From the NCBI RefSeq assembly GCF_000698555.1, contig NZ_JFHE01000006.1:124001-188000 (forward strand): a stretch of DNA of 64,000 bases. Direction: 5' to 3'. Under the pieces are notes generated by a model. That model was not told the DNA's origin. It saw nothing but the letters and a program-made list of their open reading frames with translations, and ran no database searches. Shown piece by piece: positions 51,938 to 60,862 of the stretch (its first letter is position 1; each line of letters starts with the position of its first letter). Made by a program: the position numbers and the translations under genes. This stretch comes from Caballeronia grimmiae. Its GTDB lineage: Bacteria > Pseudomonadota > Gammaproteobacteria > Burkholderiales > Burkholderiaceae.

Positions 51938-53365
51938 ATGCGACATTTGCAGCAGTTCTACATCGATGGCGAGTGGGTCGACCCGATTGGCGACAGGCGT
52001 CTGGCCGTCATCGATCCATCGACGCAAGAGCCGATCGGCGAAGTCGCGCTCGGCGATGCCCGCGACGCCGATCGCGCCGTAGCCGCCGCGCGACGTGCGT
52101 TTGCCTCGTTCGCAGCGAGCCGCATCGAAGAGCGCGTCGCGTTGCTGCATCGTTTGCTCGACGCGTATCTCGCGCGTTACGACGAAATGGCCGACGTCAT
52201 CATGCGCGAGATCGGCGCGCCGAAGAAGCTCGCGCATGCGTGGCAGGCCGGGCTCGGCAAGCGGCATATCGAGGAGACGCTGCGAACGGTCGAGCGTTTT
52301 CAATGGCAGCGCATGAAGGGCTCCACGTTGATCAATCACGAGCCTGTCGGCGTAGCGGCGCTCATCACGCCGTGGAACTGGCCGATCAATCAGATCGTGT
52401 GCAAGGTCGCGCCCGCGCTCGCCGCCGGATGCACGGTGGTCCTCAAGCCGAGTGAAGTGTCGCCGATGAACGCGGTGCTCTTTGCCGAAATGGTCGATGC
52501 GGTGGGCGTGCCCAGAGGCGTTTTCAATCTCGTCAACGGCGATGGCCCGACCGTCGGTGCGGCGCTTTCCGCGCACCCGGACGTGGACATGGTGTCGTTC
52601 ACCGGATCGACACGCGCGGGCGTCGAGATTGCGAAGCTCGCCGCGCCGACCGTGAAGCGCGTGCATCAGGAACTCGGCGGCAAGTCCGCGAACATCCTGC
52701 TCGATGACGCCGATTTCGACGCAGCGGTGACGGCGGGCGTGAACGCGTGCTTCAGCAATAGCGGTCAATCGTGCAATGCGCCGACGCGCATGCTCGTGCC
52801 CGCATCGCGTCACGACGAAGCGGTGGACATCGCGGTGCGCGCGGCGCGGCAGCATCGCGTAGGCCCCGCCGATGCGCCCGGCACGACGATGGGCCCCGTC
52901 GTCAGCGACGTGCAGTTCGAACGTGTCCAGCGCATGATCGAGATCGGCATGAGCGAGGGCGCGGCGCTGGTTGCGGGCGGCCCCGGACGTCCCGAAGGAC
53001 TGGCGCGCGGGTACTATGTGAAGCCGACGGTGTTCGCGAACGTGAATCCGTCGATGACCATCGCGCGAGAGGAAATCTTCGGGCCGGTGCTCGCGATCAT
53101 GCCGTATCGCGATGAAGAGGAAGCCGTTGCGATAGCCAACGACACACCGTATGGCCTCGCGGCTTACGTGCAGTCGAAGGATCAGGAGCGGGCGCGCCGC
53201 GTCGCGATGAGGATGCGCGCGGGCAGCGTCTACGTGAACCATCCGGCGTGGGACCCGGGCTCGCCGTTCGGCGGTTACAAGCAGTCCGGCAACGGACGCG
53301 AGTACGGCGAGTGGGGACTGGAGGCGTTTCTCGAAGTGAAGGGCATCGTGGGCTACGGGGCGTAG
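51938..53365 (+). CDS. Aldehyde dehydrogenase family protein
   Basis: A 475-aa NAD(P)-dependent aldehyde dehydrogenase: PWNWPINQIVCKVAPALAAG, FTGSTRAG, catalytic Glu in QELGGKSAN, catalytic Cys in SNSGQSCNAPTR, and EEIFGPVLAIMPY. It is the last gene of the PotA-like operon and probably oxidises the aldehyde made by the amine oxidase at 48882. Its last 13 bp overlap the convergent GMC oxidoreductase gene. The specific aldehyde is unknown. Confidence 0.9.
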   Translation: MRHLQQFYIDGEWVDPIGDRRLAVIDPSTQEPIGEVALGDARDADRAVAAARRAFASFAASRIEERVALLHRLLDAYLARYDEMADVIMREIGAPKKLAHAWQAGLGKRHIEETLRTVERFQWQRMKGSTLINHEPVGVAALITPWNWPINQIVCKVAPALAAGCTVVLKPSEVSPMNAVLFAEMVDAVGVPRGVFNLVNGDGPTVGAALSAHPDVDMVSFTGSTRAGVEIAKLAAPTVKRVHQELGGKSANILLDDADFDAAVTAGVNACFSNSGQSCNAPTRMLVPASRHDEAVDIAVRAARQHRVGPADAPGTTMGPVVSDVQFERVQRMIEIGMSEGAALVAGGPGRPEGLARGYYVKPTVFANVNPSMTIAREEIFGPVLAIMPYRDEEEAVAIANDTPYGLAAYVQSKDQERARRVAMRMRAGSVYVNHPAWDPGSPFGGYKQSGNGREYGEWGLEAFLEVKGIVGYGA

Positions 53366-55095
53366 TTTGCCGTTTGCGCGGCGTTCGCCAGTTCGGCTGG
53401 CCGTGCGCCGCGCAATGCATCGGCAATGCGCTCCGCCATCATGATGGTCGGCACGTTGGTGTTCGCGCAGGGAATCGACGGCATCAGCGAGGCATCGCAT
53501 ACATAGAGGCCGTCGACGCCGTAGACCGCGCCGCTTGAATCGGTGACGGCGTACATGTCGCCCGATGAACCCATGCGGCATGTGCCCGATGGATGCCACG
53601 TGCCGCCGACTGACCGCATGACGAACGCGGTCAACGCGTCGTCATCACCTAGCAGGTCTTCGATCGTCACGCCTTGCGTCACGACGCTCTTGATCAACGC
53701 GCCGCGCAACGGGCCGGCCACATCGAGCAGCGCGCTCAGTGCGCCACGCTGCAGCGCATTCCACTTGCCCGGCACGGCGACAGCCGCCACGCGCGGAGAA
53801 TAGCTCGACGGAAACACGGCATCGCGCGAGGCGTTCATCATCGGCGATGCAAGCGTCGCAGCGCCGAAGCGCAGCGCAAGTTTCAGTCGTTCGAGATCGC
53901 GCGAATCGCTGAGCATGGCGAAATCGACGTTGGGTTCATCGGACGCATTCGGCGATGCAAGCGTCACGCGTCCGCGCGAATACGACTTGTTGACCCAGAA
54001 AAAGATCGTGCCGAGCCGATAACCCACCGAATGCCAGCCCGAGCGCGAAAGAATGGCGCCGTGCATATCGCCCTGAACGGTCTCGGGCAAGCCGGAAGAG
54101 AAACGCACGATGGCCTGCTCGTGATGCTCGCCGGGAAACGGCGTGCGCGCGGCGCGCGGCAGGAACGCGGACACGGCAATCGACGGATGCTCCATCAAAT
54201 TGCGACCGACGCCGGGCCGGTCCGCAACGACATCGATGCCGAGTGCGGCGAGTTCTTGCGCAGGCCCGACGCCGCTTCGCATCAGCAATGCGGGGCTGTG
54301 GATCGCACCGGCCGATACGATCACGCGCCGTGCTTTCAGATCGTGACGCGTGCCGTCGCCGCGAACGATGCGCGCGCCAATCGCCCGTTTGCCGTCGAAC
54401 AGGATGCGCTCGACGACTTCGTCGGTGCGTAGCGTGAGGTTGCTGCGTGAGCGGGCGGCATCGTCGAGATAGCAGACCGAAGTCGGAATGCGCTCGCCTT
54501 GCGCGCTCACCGCGATGGCTCCGATAAACGTGCCGTCTTGCCACGGCCCGTTCTGATCGTCGTGCAGGGCATGACCTTGCTCGGCGAGCGATGCGAGCAC
54601 GGCACGCACGAACGGCGAGATGCGCGAAGGCGGCGTGCGCTGGATGCGCAACGGTCCGTCGCTGCCGTGATATTCGCCGCTGAAGTCGCAGTCCGATTCG
54701 AGCTTGCGGAAGTAGGGCAGGCAGGTTTGCCAGTTCCAGCCCGTTGCGCCGAGTGCTTCCCACTCGTCGTAATCGGCGGGCGAGCCACGATTGGCCATCA
54801 GCGCATTGATCGCCGACCCGCCGCCGAGCAGCCGCGCCTGCTCATAACGCCGCGATCCCGGGCGCGTGCTCATGCGCGCTTTCAGCGCCTGCCAGATGTT
54901 GCGGGTATCCAGATAGGCGCGGCCCGGATAGCGGCTGCGGATCGCATCGGGCATCGAGTGGGCGGAGATATCGCGGCCCGCTTCGACGAGACAGACGCTC
55001 GTGCGCGCATCCTCGGAAAGACGCGCGGCCAGCACGCAGCCGGCCGAGCCGCCGCCCAGGATCAGATAGTCGAACACGTCGAACACGTCGAACAC
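53353..55095 (-). CDS. GMC-family FAD oxidoreductase (choline-dehydrogenase-like)
   Basis: A flavoprotein of about 574-580 aa of the glucose-methanol-choline family: FAD motif LILGGGSAGCVLAARLSED, GGGSAINALMANRGSPADYDEW and the active-site His in GTWHPSGTCRMGS. It would oxidise an alcohol, for example of a choline- or amino-alcohol-like compound. The start is ambiguous: a 9-bp triple repeat offers three in-frame GTG codons (55095, 55086, 55077). The last gives the canonical MFDYLILGGG start. It lies 19 bp after the PotD-like gene on the same strand. Confidence 0.9.
   Translation of the reverse strand: MFDVFDVFDYLILGGGSAGCVLAARLSEDARTSVCLVEAGRDISAHSMPDAIRSRYPGRAYLDTRNIWQALKARMSTRPGSRRYEQARLLGGGSAINALMANRGSPADYDEWEALGATGWNWQTCLPYFRKLESDCDFSGEYHGSDGPLRIQRTPPSRISPFVRAVLASLAEQGHALHDDQNGPWQDGTFIGAIAVSAQGERIPTSVCYLDDAARSRSNLTLRTDEVVERILFDGKRAIGARIVRGDGTRHDLKARRVIVSAGAIHSPALLMRSGVGPAQELAALGIDVVADRPGVGRNLMEHPSIAVSAFLPRAARTPFPGEHHEQAIVRFSSGLPETVQGDMHGAILSRSGWHSVGYRLGTIFFWVNKSYSRGRVTLASPNASDEPNVDFAMLSDSRDLERLKLALRFGAATLASPMMNASRDAVFPSSYSPRVAAVAVPGKWNALQRGALSALLDVAGPLRGALIKSVVTQGVTIEDLLGDDDALTAFVMRSVGGTWHPSGTCRMGSSGDMYAVTDSSGAVYGVDGLYVCDASLMPSIPCANTNVPTIMMAERIADALRGARPAELANAAQTANYAP
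55069..55095 (-). repeat. 9-bp tandem repeat carrying three GTG start codons
   Basis: GTGTTCGAC three times on the minus strand at the 5' end of the GMC gene, each copy encoding [M/V]FD in frame. Slippage would lengthen or shorten the N-terminus by three residues without a frameshift. Confidence 0.9.
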
Positions 55096-55114
55096 GGCGA
55101 GCGCGCGAGCCGCG

Positions 55115-56179
55115 TCACTGCATGAACTTGAGCCAGCGGGCCTTCGCCTGAATGCCCGGCTCGGACGCCCACCAATCCTCCGACATCAACGCTTGTTTCG
55201 CTGCATTGGCCGGGGCGCTCGGCAATTCGGCCGCGCGCTTGTCGGTGATCTTGCCGGTCTTGAATGCAGCGGGATTACCCGGACCGTAGTCGATATAAAG
55301 CGGCAGATTCGCCTGCAATTCCGGCGATACCGCTGCATTCACGAAGCGCACCGCGTCGCTGAGATTCGGCGCGTTCTTGAGAATGCAAAGCTGCGTGTTC
55401 TGCAGGATGCCGTCGTTGAAGGTGAACGCCACGTTCGGATCGTCCTTCATCACGGCGCTTGCGCGGCCGTTCCAGATCATCGTCATGTCGACTTCGCCGT
55501 CATGCAGCAATTGCGCGGACTGGCCGCCCGATGTCCACCATACCGTGATGTGCGGCTTGATCTCTTCGAGCTTCTTGAACGCGCGATCCACGTCGATCGG
55601 ATACAGCTTGTCGCGCGCTACGCCATCCGCGAGCAGCGCGGCTTCGAGCACGGTCGTCGGGTCGTTGCGCAAGGCGCGCGTGCCAGGGAAGTTCTTCACG
55701 TCCCAGAAGTCTTTCCAGCTTTGCGGGACTTTCTTGAGCGTCTTCTTGTTGTAGCCGATGACGGTCGAATAGAACTCGTAAGGCACCGAATAAGGCGTGC
55801 GGTACTTCTCGGGAATGCTCGCGGCATTGGGCAGTTTCGAAAAGTCGAGCTTCTCGAGCAGACCTTCGCGACCGCCGCGCAGACAGTTCGATGTCGGCGT
55901 GTCGACGACGTCCCAGATCGGCTTGCCCGTCGCGCCTTGCGCCTTGATCTGCGGCCACGCATCCGGAATGCTGTCCTGGTTGATGGTGATGCCCAGCTCT
56001 TTCGCGGCGGGATCGAGAATCGCCTTGGTCTGCGCTTCCTGATAGGCGCCGCCTTGCGACACGAACGTGATCTTGCCGGCCGCGAAGGCGGGCGCCGCGC
56101 CCGCGACCGACAGCAGCAATGTCATGGCGAGCGGACGAACGGGAATGTGTGGACAGCGGAACCTTGCAATCTTAATCAC
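55115..56179 (-). CDS. Periplasmic binding protein, PotD-like (spermidine/putrescine type)
   Basis: A 354-aa family 1/PotD-like binding protein with a Sec signal (IPVRPLAMTLLLSVAGAAPAFA) and the mature start AGKITFVSQGGAYQEAQTKA. Other features are SVPYEFYSTVIGYNKKTLKK, VWWTSGGQSAQLLHDGEVDM and LYIDYGPGNPAA. GTG 56179 follows GAGGAAAACG; an ATG at 56293 would lie upstream of the promoter. It lies on the strand opposite the PotA/B/C-like genes but shares their LysR-type promoter layout, so it is probably the missing receptor of that importer. Confidence 0.9.
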   Translation of the reverse strand: MIKIARFRCPHIPVRPLAMTLLLSVAGAAPAFAAGKITFVSQGGAYQEAQTKAILDPAAKELGITINQDSIPDAWPQIKAQGATGKPIWDVVDTPTSNCLRGGREGLLEKLDFSKLPNAASIPEKYRTPYSVPYEFYSTVIGYNKKTLKKVPQSWKDFWDVKNFPGTRALRNDPTTVLEAALLADGVARDKLYPIDVDRAFKKLEEIKPHITVWWTSGGQSAQLLHDGEVDMTMIWNGRASAVMKDDPNVAFTFNDGILQNTQLCILKNAPNLSDAVRFVNAAVSPELQANLPLYIDYGPGNPAAFKTGKITDKRAAELPSAPANAAKQALMSEDWWASEPGIQAKARWLKFMQ

Positions 56180-56278
56180 GGCGTTTTCCTCGACAAGGTT
56201 GAAGCAGTGGACCTGTTGCAGGTCGCGCGGCCCCGCCCGGTTTGAGTCCGAAGCGGCGACGACGCGGGGATGATTCAA

Positions 56279-56337
56279 AATATATTGAGTCAATTAGGCG
56301 AGGGCAACGCCGCAATTGTTGGAGTGACCATGACCTG
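56279..56337 (-). promoter_or_regulatory. LysR-type box plus sigma-70 promoter of the PotD-like gene
   Basis: Read on the minus strand: CAGGTCATGGTCAC then TCCAACAATT (56314-56323), containing GGTC-N11-AACA; six bases; -35 TTGCCC (56302-56307); 17-bp spacer; -10 TATATT (56279-56284). CATAACAT lies just upstream (56338-56345). The layout is identical to the promoter at 46921-46979. Confidence 0.78.
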
Positions 56338-56349
56338 ATGTTATGCCGC

Positions 56350-56694
56350 TCAGAAGATCACATAGACCTTGCGCATGGTTTCATCGACTTCCCATGTGCC
56401 TTCGGTGTTCGCCGCAAAGAAGAGCGTATCGCCGCCCGCGAAGTGCACGGTGTCCTCGCCGTCGGGCGTGAAGCGGCCGCTGCCCGCGAGAAAATGCATG
56501 ACCTCCGCCTGCTTCACCGCGCGACGATACGTGCCGGGCGTGCATTCGAACACGCCGGTATCGATGGCTTCGCTGCCGGGAATGACCTTCTGCACGCCCG
56601 ATACCCTGATTTCCCGCGTGCCGGGAAGTCCGGCCGTGCCCCAGTCTTCGAGTCCTTCAATCGCCACGCTGTGCCGGATCTGCTGAACTTTCAT
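56350..56694 (-). CDS. Cupin-domain protein
   Basis: A 114-aa single-domain cupin (DUF861/Cupin_3 type): GVFECTPGTYRRAVKQAEVMHFLAGSG holds the first cupin motif, with Glu and His as likely metal ligands, and GGDTLFFAANTEGTWEVDETMRK the second. Relatives next to PuuB-like oxidases are common in proteobacteria and unassigned. It is the last gene of the leftward dehydrogenase-deacylase operon, 9 bp after the AstE-like gene. It may be a small isomerase or hydrolase. Confidence 0.85.
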   Translation of the reverse strand: MKVQQIRHSVAIEGLEDWGTAGLPGTREIRVSGVQKVIPGSEAIDTGVFECTPGTYRRAVKQAEVMHFLAGSGRFTPDGEDTVHFAGGDTLFFAANTEGTWEVDETMRKVYVIF

Positions 56695-56703
56695 GTCTCG
56701 CTC

Positions 56704-57672
56704 TCAAGTACGTTGGATTCGTCGCTCTATCTTGCCGAGTCGCACGACCGTCACGCCGGGCCGCAGTTGCCGCAATGAAGGCATCACGAGCATGCAGTCG
56801 TCGTACGGTGTTTCGACAGGCTTGCCTTCCGACCAGCCGATGACGCTGCCCGCATCGGGAAACACTTCGAGACCGGTGTAACCGGCGGCGAAGCGGAAAT
56901 CCATGCTCGTTGCGACGACGGGTTGCGTCACGCGCACGACGAGCATTTCCGGCGGCGATGGCTGTATCCATCCTTCGGGCGCGTCTTGTTCGTCGATCAC
57001 GCCGGAGAGCACGAGAAAGCGCGCGGTCACGTCGCGGGCGACCGTCACCGCGTTCGCTTCCCAGTGCTGGCCACACTCGATGAGCAACGCGTTCTTCGCA
57101 CTCGATGGATCGCCGAAGCCTTCGTAATCGCGCATGCGCCGGCCTTCGGGATGGCCTTCGTCGCAGATCACGGTGGCGGGCGTGCCGAGCCGCGCCGACA
57201 GTTCGATGCCCTTGTGGAGCGGCCCCGCGACGATCAACGGTTTGCTCTTCTCGTGCATCGAATGCAGGTCGAGCAACAGATCGACGGTGTCGATGACGGG
57301 CCGCATCGCCCGGGCGCGACGCAGTTCGCTCGAATCGCGCGAGGCGTCATCGAGCGTTTGCGCGGTCCACACGCGATTGAAGTCCTGATCGACGAAGCGC
57401 GATGCGTCGGGCTGGTCCGCATCGAAACGGCGGTATGCATCGACGTTGGCAAACGCAAGCGTGAGCTTGCCGCGCTTCGGCCGCAGTGCCGCGCGCAGCA
57501 GTTGATCGACGACGATCGCGCCGCACACTTCATTGCCGTGCGTGAGCGCGTTGATCATCACATGCGGACCGTCGATGCCCGAATCGAAGGTATGGACATA
57601 CGGCACGCCGGTATTGCCCGCCTCATGCGCGCCGATGTCCGGAAACGCGATCTCGATCGGATACGCGTTCAT
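56704..57672 (-). CDS. AstE/aspartoacylase-family deacylase
   Basis: A 322-aa zinc-carboxypeptidase-fold enzyme that cleaves N-acyl amino acids. The zinc ligands appear in ALTHGNEVCGA (His and Glu) and DLHSMHEKSKP (His); the substrate-binding motif is FVDQDFNRVW (DxxFNR). The C-terminal beta domain (VVATSMDFRFAAGYTG, IGWSEGK) closes the site. ATG 57672 overlaps the aldehyde dehydrogenase stop by 4 bp. In this operon it would remove an acetyl, succinyl or similar group from the acid produced by the dehydrogenase. It differs from DoeB of ectoine degradation in its motifs. Confidence 0.83.
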   Translation of the reverse strand: MNAYPIEIAFPDIGAHEAGNTGVPYVHTFDSGIDGPHVMINALTHGNEVCGAIVVDQLLRAALRPKRGKLTLAFANVDAYRRFDADQPDASRFVDQDFNRVWTAQTLDDASRDSSELRRARAMRPVIDTVDLLLDLHSMHEKSKPLIVAGPLHKGIELSARLGTPATVICDEGHPEGRRMRDYEGFGDPSSAKNALLIECGQHWEANAVTVARDVTARFLVLSGVIDEQDAPEGWIQPSPPEMLVVRVTQPVVATSMDFRFAAGYTGLEVFPDAGSVIGWSEGKPVETPYDDCMLVMPSLRQLRPGVTVVRLGKIERRIQRT

Positions 57673-59141
57673 TCGAGACCGCCCTGGCACAAATACTTGA
57701 TCGACAGATAATCGTCGAGACCGTACTTCGAGCCTTCGCGTCCGTAGCCCGATTCCTTCACGCCGCCGAACGGCGCGGCCTCGCTCGCCAGCGCACCTTC
57801 ATTGATGCCCACGATTCCCGCTTCGAGCAGACGCGAGACGCGGTCGATGCGCTTTGCATTCTGGCTGTAGAAATACGACGCGAGGCCGAAAGGCGTATCG
57901 TTGGCGGCGCGGATGGCTTCGGCTTCATCGTCGAAACGGAAGAGCGGCACGACAGGACCGAAGGTTTCTTCGCAACTCAACTGCATCTCCGGCGTGGCGT
58001 CGGCCAGCACGGTCGGCGCGTAATAGTTCGGTCCGATCTGCGAGAGACGCTTGCCGCCGGTGAGCACGCGAGCGCCGCGCTTCACGGCATCGTTCACATG
58101 GCGCTCGATCTTCTCGACGGCGCGCGCGTTGATCATCGGGCCGATTTGCGCGTCGGGATCGGTGGCGGGCGCAACCTTCAGCGCGGCGACGCGCTGCGTC
58201 AGCAAGTCGGCGAACCTGTCATGGACAGATGACTGCACGTACACGCGATTGGGGCACACGCAAGTCTGTCCGCCGTTGCGAAACTTCGATGCCATGAGGC
58301 CCGCGACAGCGGCTTCGATGTCGGCGTCGTCGAACACGATGAAGGGCGCGTTGCCGCCGAGTTCGAGCGACAGCTTCTTCAGCGTGGCCGCCGATTCCCG
58401 CGCGAGATACTTGCCGACGGGCGTCGAGCCGGTGAAGGTGATCTTGCGCACGCGGCCGTCTTCGAGCCAGTCCGCGACCGCTTCCTGCGCGTGCTCGCGC
58501 GACGCGCTGATCAGGTTCAACGCGCCCGGCGGCACGCCCGCTTCATGCGCGAGCAGCACGAGCGCGAGCGCGGTGAGCGGCGTGTCTTCCGCCGGCTTGC
58601 CGACGACCGTGCAGCCCGCCGCGAGCGCGGGCGCGATCTTGCGCGCGATCATCGCGAGCGGGAAATTCCACGGCGTAATCGCCGCGACGACGCCTACCGG
58701 TTCTTTCACCGCGCTCATGCGCTTGCCGCGCTGCTGCTGCGGAATGATGTCGCCGTAGATGCGCGTGGCTTCGTCGGCGAACCACGCGACGTACGACGCG
58801 CCGTACATCACTTCGCCGCGCCCTTCCGCGAACGGCTTGCCTTGTTCGAGCGAGATGAGGCGGCCGAGCGCATCGGCGTTCTCGACGATCAACGCATGCC
58901 AGCGATGCAGCACCGCCGCGCGCTCCTTCGGCAAGGCATCGCGCCAGGCGGGGAACGCGCGTGCGGCGGCATCGGTGGCGGCGCGCGCATCGGCGGGGCC
59001 GCTGTCGGCGACCTGCGCGATGACTTCGCCCTTCGCGGGATCGGTGACGGCAAAGCGCTTGCCGCTTGCAGCCGCGACCCACTTGCCGTCGATGAAGTTA
59101 TCGGCGCGAATGAGATCGCTCAGCTCGTATCGTTGCGTCAT
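57669..59141 (-). CDS. Succinate-semialdehyde dehydrogenase-like (GabD family)
   Basis: A 490-aa NAD(P)-dependent aldehyde dehydrogenase closest in motif style to GabD: FIDGKWVAAASGK, PWNFPLAMIARKIAPALAAGC, FTGSTPVGK, LELGGNAPFIVFDDAD, and catalytic Cys in GGQTCVCPNR. The second Cys nearby (x2) is the redox-switch pair typical of SSADH. ATG 59141 follows GGAGACC; ATG 59159, overlapping the previous stop, is a weaker option. It would oxidise succinate semialdehyde from the aminotransferase to succinate. Confidence 0.9.
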   Translation of the reverse strand: MTQRYELSDLIRADNFIDGKWVAAASGKRFAVTDPAKGEVIAQVADSGPADARAATDAAARAFPAWRDALPKERAAVLHRWHALIVENADALGRLISLEQGKPFAEGRGEVMYGASYVAWFADEATRIYGDIIPQQQRGKRMSAVKEPVGVVAAITPWNFPLAMIARKIAPALAAGCTVVGKPAEDTPLTALALVLLAHEAGVPPGALNLISASREHAQEAVADWLEDGRVRKITFTGSTPVGKYLARESAATLKKLSLELGGNAPFIVFDDADIEAAVAGLMASKFRNGGQTCVCPNRVYVQSSVHDRFADLLTQRVAALKVAPATDPDAQIGPMINARAVEKIERHVNDAVKRGARVLTGGKRLSQIGPNYYAPTVLADATPEMQLSCEETFGPVVPLFRFDDEAEAIRAANDTPFGLASYFYSQNAKRIDRVSRLLEAGIVGINEGALASEAAPFGGVKESGYGREGSKYGLDDYLSIKYLCQGGLE

Positions 59142-59158
59142 GATGGTCTCCGGAAACA

Positions 59159-60223
59159 TCAGCCCAGCAGTTGGGCGATCGCCGCGCCGACGTCCGCCGT
59201 CTTCGCCGTGCCGCCCAGATCGCCGGTACGCGGGCCTTCTTTCAGCACCGCGGAAATGGCGGCGAGCATCGCGTCGTGCGCGTCACGTTCGCCGAGGAAG
59301 TCGAGCATCATCGCAGCGGACCAGATCATCGCAATGGGATTGGCGATGCCCTTGCCCGCGATATCCGGCGCGGAACCGTGAACCGGCTCGAACAGCGACG
59401 GAAAGTTGCGCTCGGGGTTCATGTTGGCCGATGGCGCGATGCCGATTGTGCCCGTGCATGCGGGGCCGAGATCGGAAAGAATATCGCCGAAGAGATTGGT
59501 CGCGACGACCACGTCGAAGCGATCCGGATTCAGCACGAAGCGCGCGCACAGAATGTCGATGTGCTGCTTGTCCCACTCGATGTCAGGATACTGCTGCGCG
59601 ATCTCGGCGGCGCGTGCATCCCACCACGGCATGCTGATCGAGATGCCGTTGCTCTTCGTCGCTACCGTGATTTTCTTCTCGCGCTTTTGCGCCAGATCGA
59701 ATGCAAACTTCAGCACGCGCTCGGCGCCCTTGCGCGTGAAGATGGAAGTCTGCGAGACGAACTCGCGCTCCGTGCCTTCGAACGACACGCCGCCGACCGC
59801 CGAATACTCGCCTTCGGTATTCTCGCGCACGATCATGAATTCGATGTCGCCCGCCTTGCGATTGGCGAGCGGCGAGGGCACGCCCTCGAAAAGGCGCGCG
59901 GGACGCAGATTGATGTACTGATCGAACTCGCGTCGAAACTTCAGCAACGAGCCCCACAGCGAGATATGGTCCGGCACCGTCTGCGGCCAGCCGACCGCGC
60001 CGAACAGAATTGCATCGGCGTCCTGCAACTGGGCTTTCCAGTCGTCGGGCATCATCTGGCCGTGCTGCGCGTAGTAATCGCAGCTCGCCCATTCGATCTG
60101 CCGGTATTCGAGCGCGATGCCGAAACGCTTGCTCACGGCATCGAGCGCGCGCAGTGCTTCGGGCATGACTTCCTTGCCGATGCCGTCGCCCGGAATCACG
60201 GCAATGCGATAGGTGCTGGACAT
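59159..60223 (-). CDS. Tartrate dehydrogenase/decarboxylase-like (TtuC family)
   Basis: A 354-aa beta-decarboxylating dehydrogenase of the isocitrate/isopropylmalate family. It has the opening IAVIPGDGIGKEVMPEAL, the substrate Arg loop LLKFRREFDQYINLRPARLF, the metal-binding Asp residues in ATNLFGDILSDLG, and the NAD site EPVHGSAPDIAGKG. The family oxidises D-malate, tartrate or related 2-hydroxy acids. First gene of the leftward operon with the SSADH-like, AstE-like and cupin genes. How a hydroxyacid fits the amine pathway is unclear; it may handle a hydroxylated side branch. Confidence 0.9.
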   Translation of the reverse strand: MSSTYRIAVIPGDGIGKEVMPEALRALDAVSKRFGIALEYRQIEWASCDYYAQHGQMMPDDWKAQLQDADAILFGAVGWPQTVPDHISLWGSLLKFRREFDQYINLRPARLFEGVPSPLANRKAGDIEFMIVRENTEGEYSAVGGVSFEGTEREFVSQTSIFTRKGAERVLKFAFDLAQKREKKITVATKSNGISISMPWWDARAAEIAQQYPDIEWDKQHIDILCARFVLNPDRFDVVVATNLFGDILSDLGPACTGTIGIAPSANMNPERNFPSLFEPVHGSAPDIAGKGIANPIAMIWSAAMMLDFLGERDAHDAMLAAISAVLKEGPRTGDLGGTAKTADVGAAIAQLLG

Positions 60224-60252
60224 GGATTACTCCGCGTGAAGTTGACCGACGT

Positions 60253-60290
60253 GAAAAAGCACGCGCGTGCACAAGCGCGAGCGTGCCTTC
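60253..60290 (-). terminator. Possible terminator after the Lrp-type gene
   Basis: On the minus strand GGCACGC...GCGCGTGC is followed at once by TTTTT, in the gap between the Lrp-type gene and the tartrate-dehydrogenase-like gene. The 12-bp GCACGCGCGTGC (60259-60270) is itself a perfect palindrome. It may also be an operator. Confidence 0.35.
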
Positions 60291-60321
60291 GACAAAACGA
60301 AAGAGAGACGAGGCGTGCGCC

Positions 60322-60819
60322 TCAGTGTTGCGGCTGCGAGAAGAGCGTTTCGAGCGGATAGTGCGACTTCACGAACGACGTCTTGATGATGACGTAGCTG
60401 AAGTACTTCTCGATGCCGATGCCGCGCTCCAGCAGCCCTTCGATGATGCTTTGATAATGGCTCACGCTGCGCGTGACGAACTTGAGCAGATAGTCGTAGC
60501 CGCCGCTCGCGAGATGACACTCGACGATCTCGTCGACATCCTTCACCGCATTCACGAAGTTGATGAAGTCCTCGCGGCGATGATCGGCGAGCGTGACTTC
60601 GGTGAAGACAACCTGCACGTCGCCGAGTTTCTCGAGTTGAATCTGCGCACCGTACCCGACGATATACCCCGCTTTTTCCAGCCTTTTTACGCGAATCAGG
60701 CAAGGACTGGGCGACAGACCGACTGCATCGGCAAGCTCGACGTTCGTGATGCGCCCGCGCTTCTGCAATTGCGAAAGAATGCGGAGATCGAGGCGGTCCA
60801 GCTTGCTGTCGTTGCTCAT
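60322..60819 (-). CDS. Lrp/AsnC-family regulator of the catabolic region
   Basis: A 165-aa feast/famine regulator: helix-turn-helix LRILSQLQKRGRITNVELADAVG then LSPSPCLIRVKRLEKAGYI, and a RAM domain with ECHLASGGYDYLLKFV. It lies between the aminotransferase (43 bp upstream) and the tartrate-dehydrogenase-like operon, all leftward. Probably a local activator responding to an amino acid of the pathway. The GCATTTTGTGCTG elements at 35111 and 62406 are candidate sites. Confidence 0.92.
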   Translation of the reverse strand: MSNDSKLDRLDLRILSQLQKRGRITNVELADAVGLSPSPCLIRVKRLEKAGYIVGYGAQIQLEKLGDVQVVFTEVTLADHRREDFINFVNAVKDVDEIVECHLASGGYDYLLKFVTRSVSHYQSIIEGLLERGIGIEKYFSYVIIKTSFVKSHYPLETLFSQPQH

Positions 60820-60862
60820 CGTGGCGGGGTCGGTCTTGCATGTCGGCGGTCGGTCGATGTTA

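Noticed and set aside
46927..53365. Classical Puu putrescine pathway.
   Set aside because: PuuB- and PuuC-like genes are present but no gamma-glutamylputrescine synthetase (PuuA) or hydrolase (PuuD) in the window.
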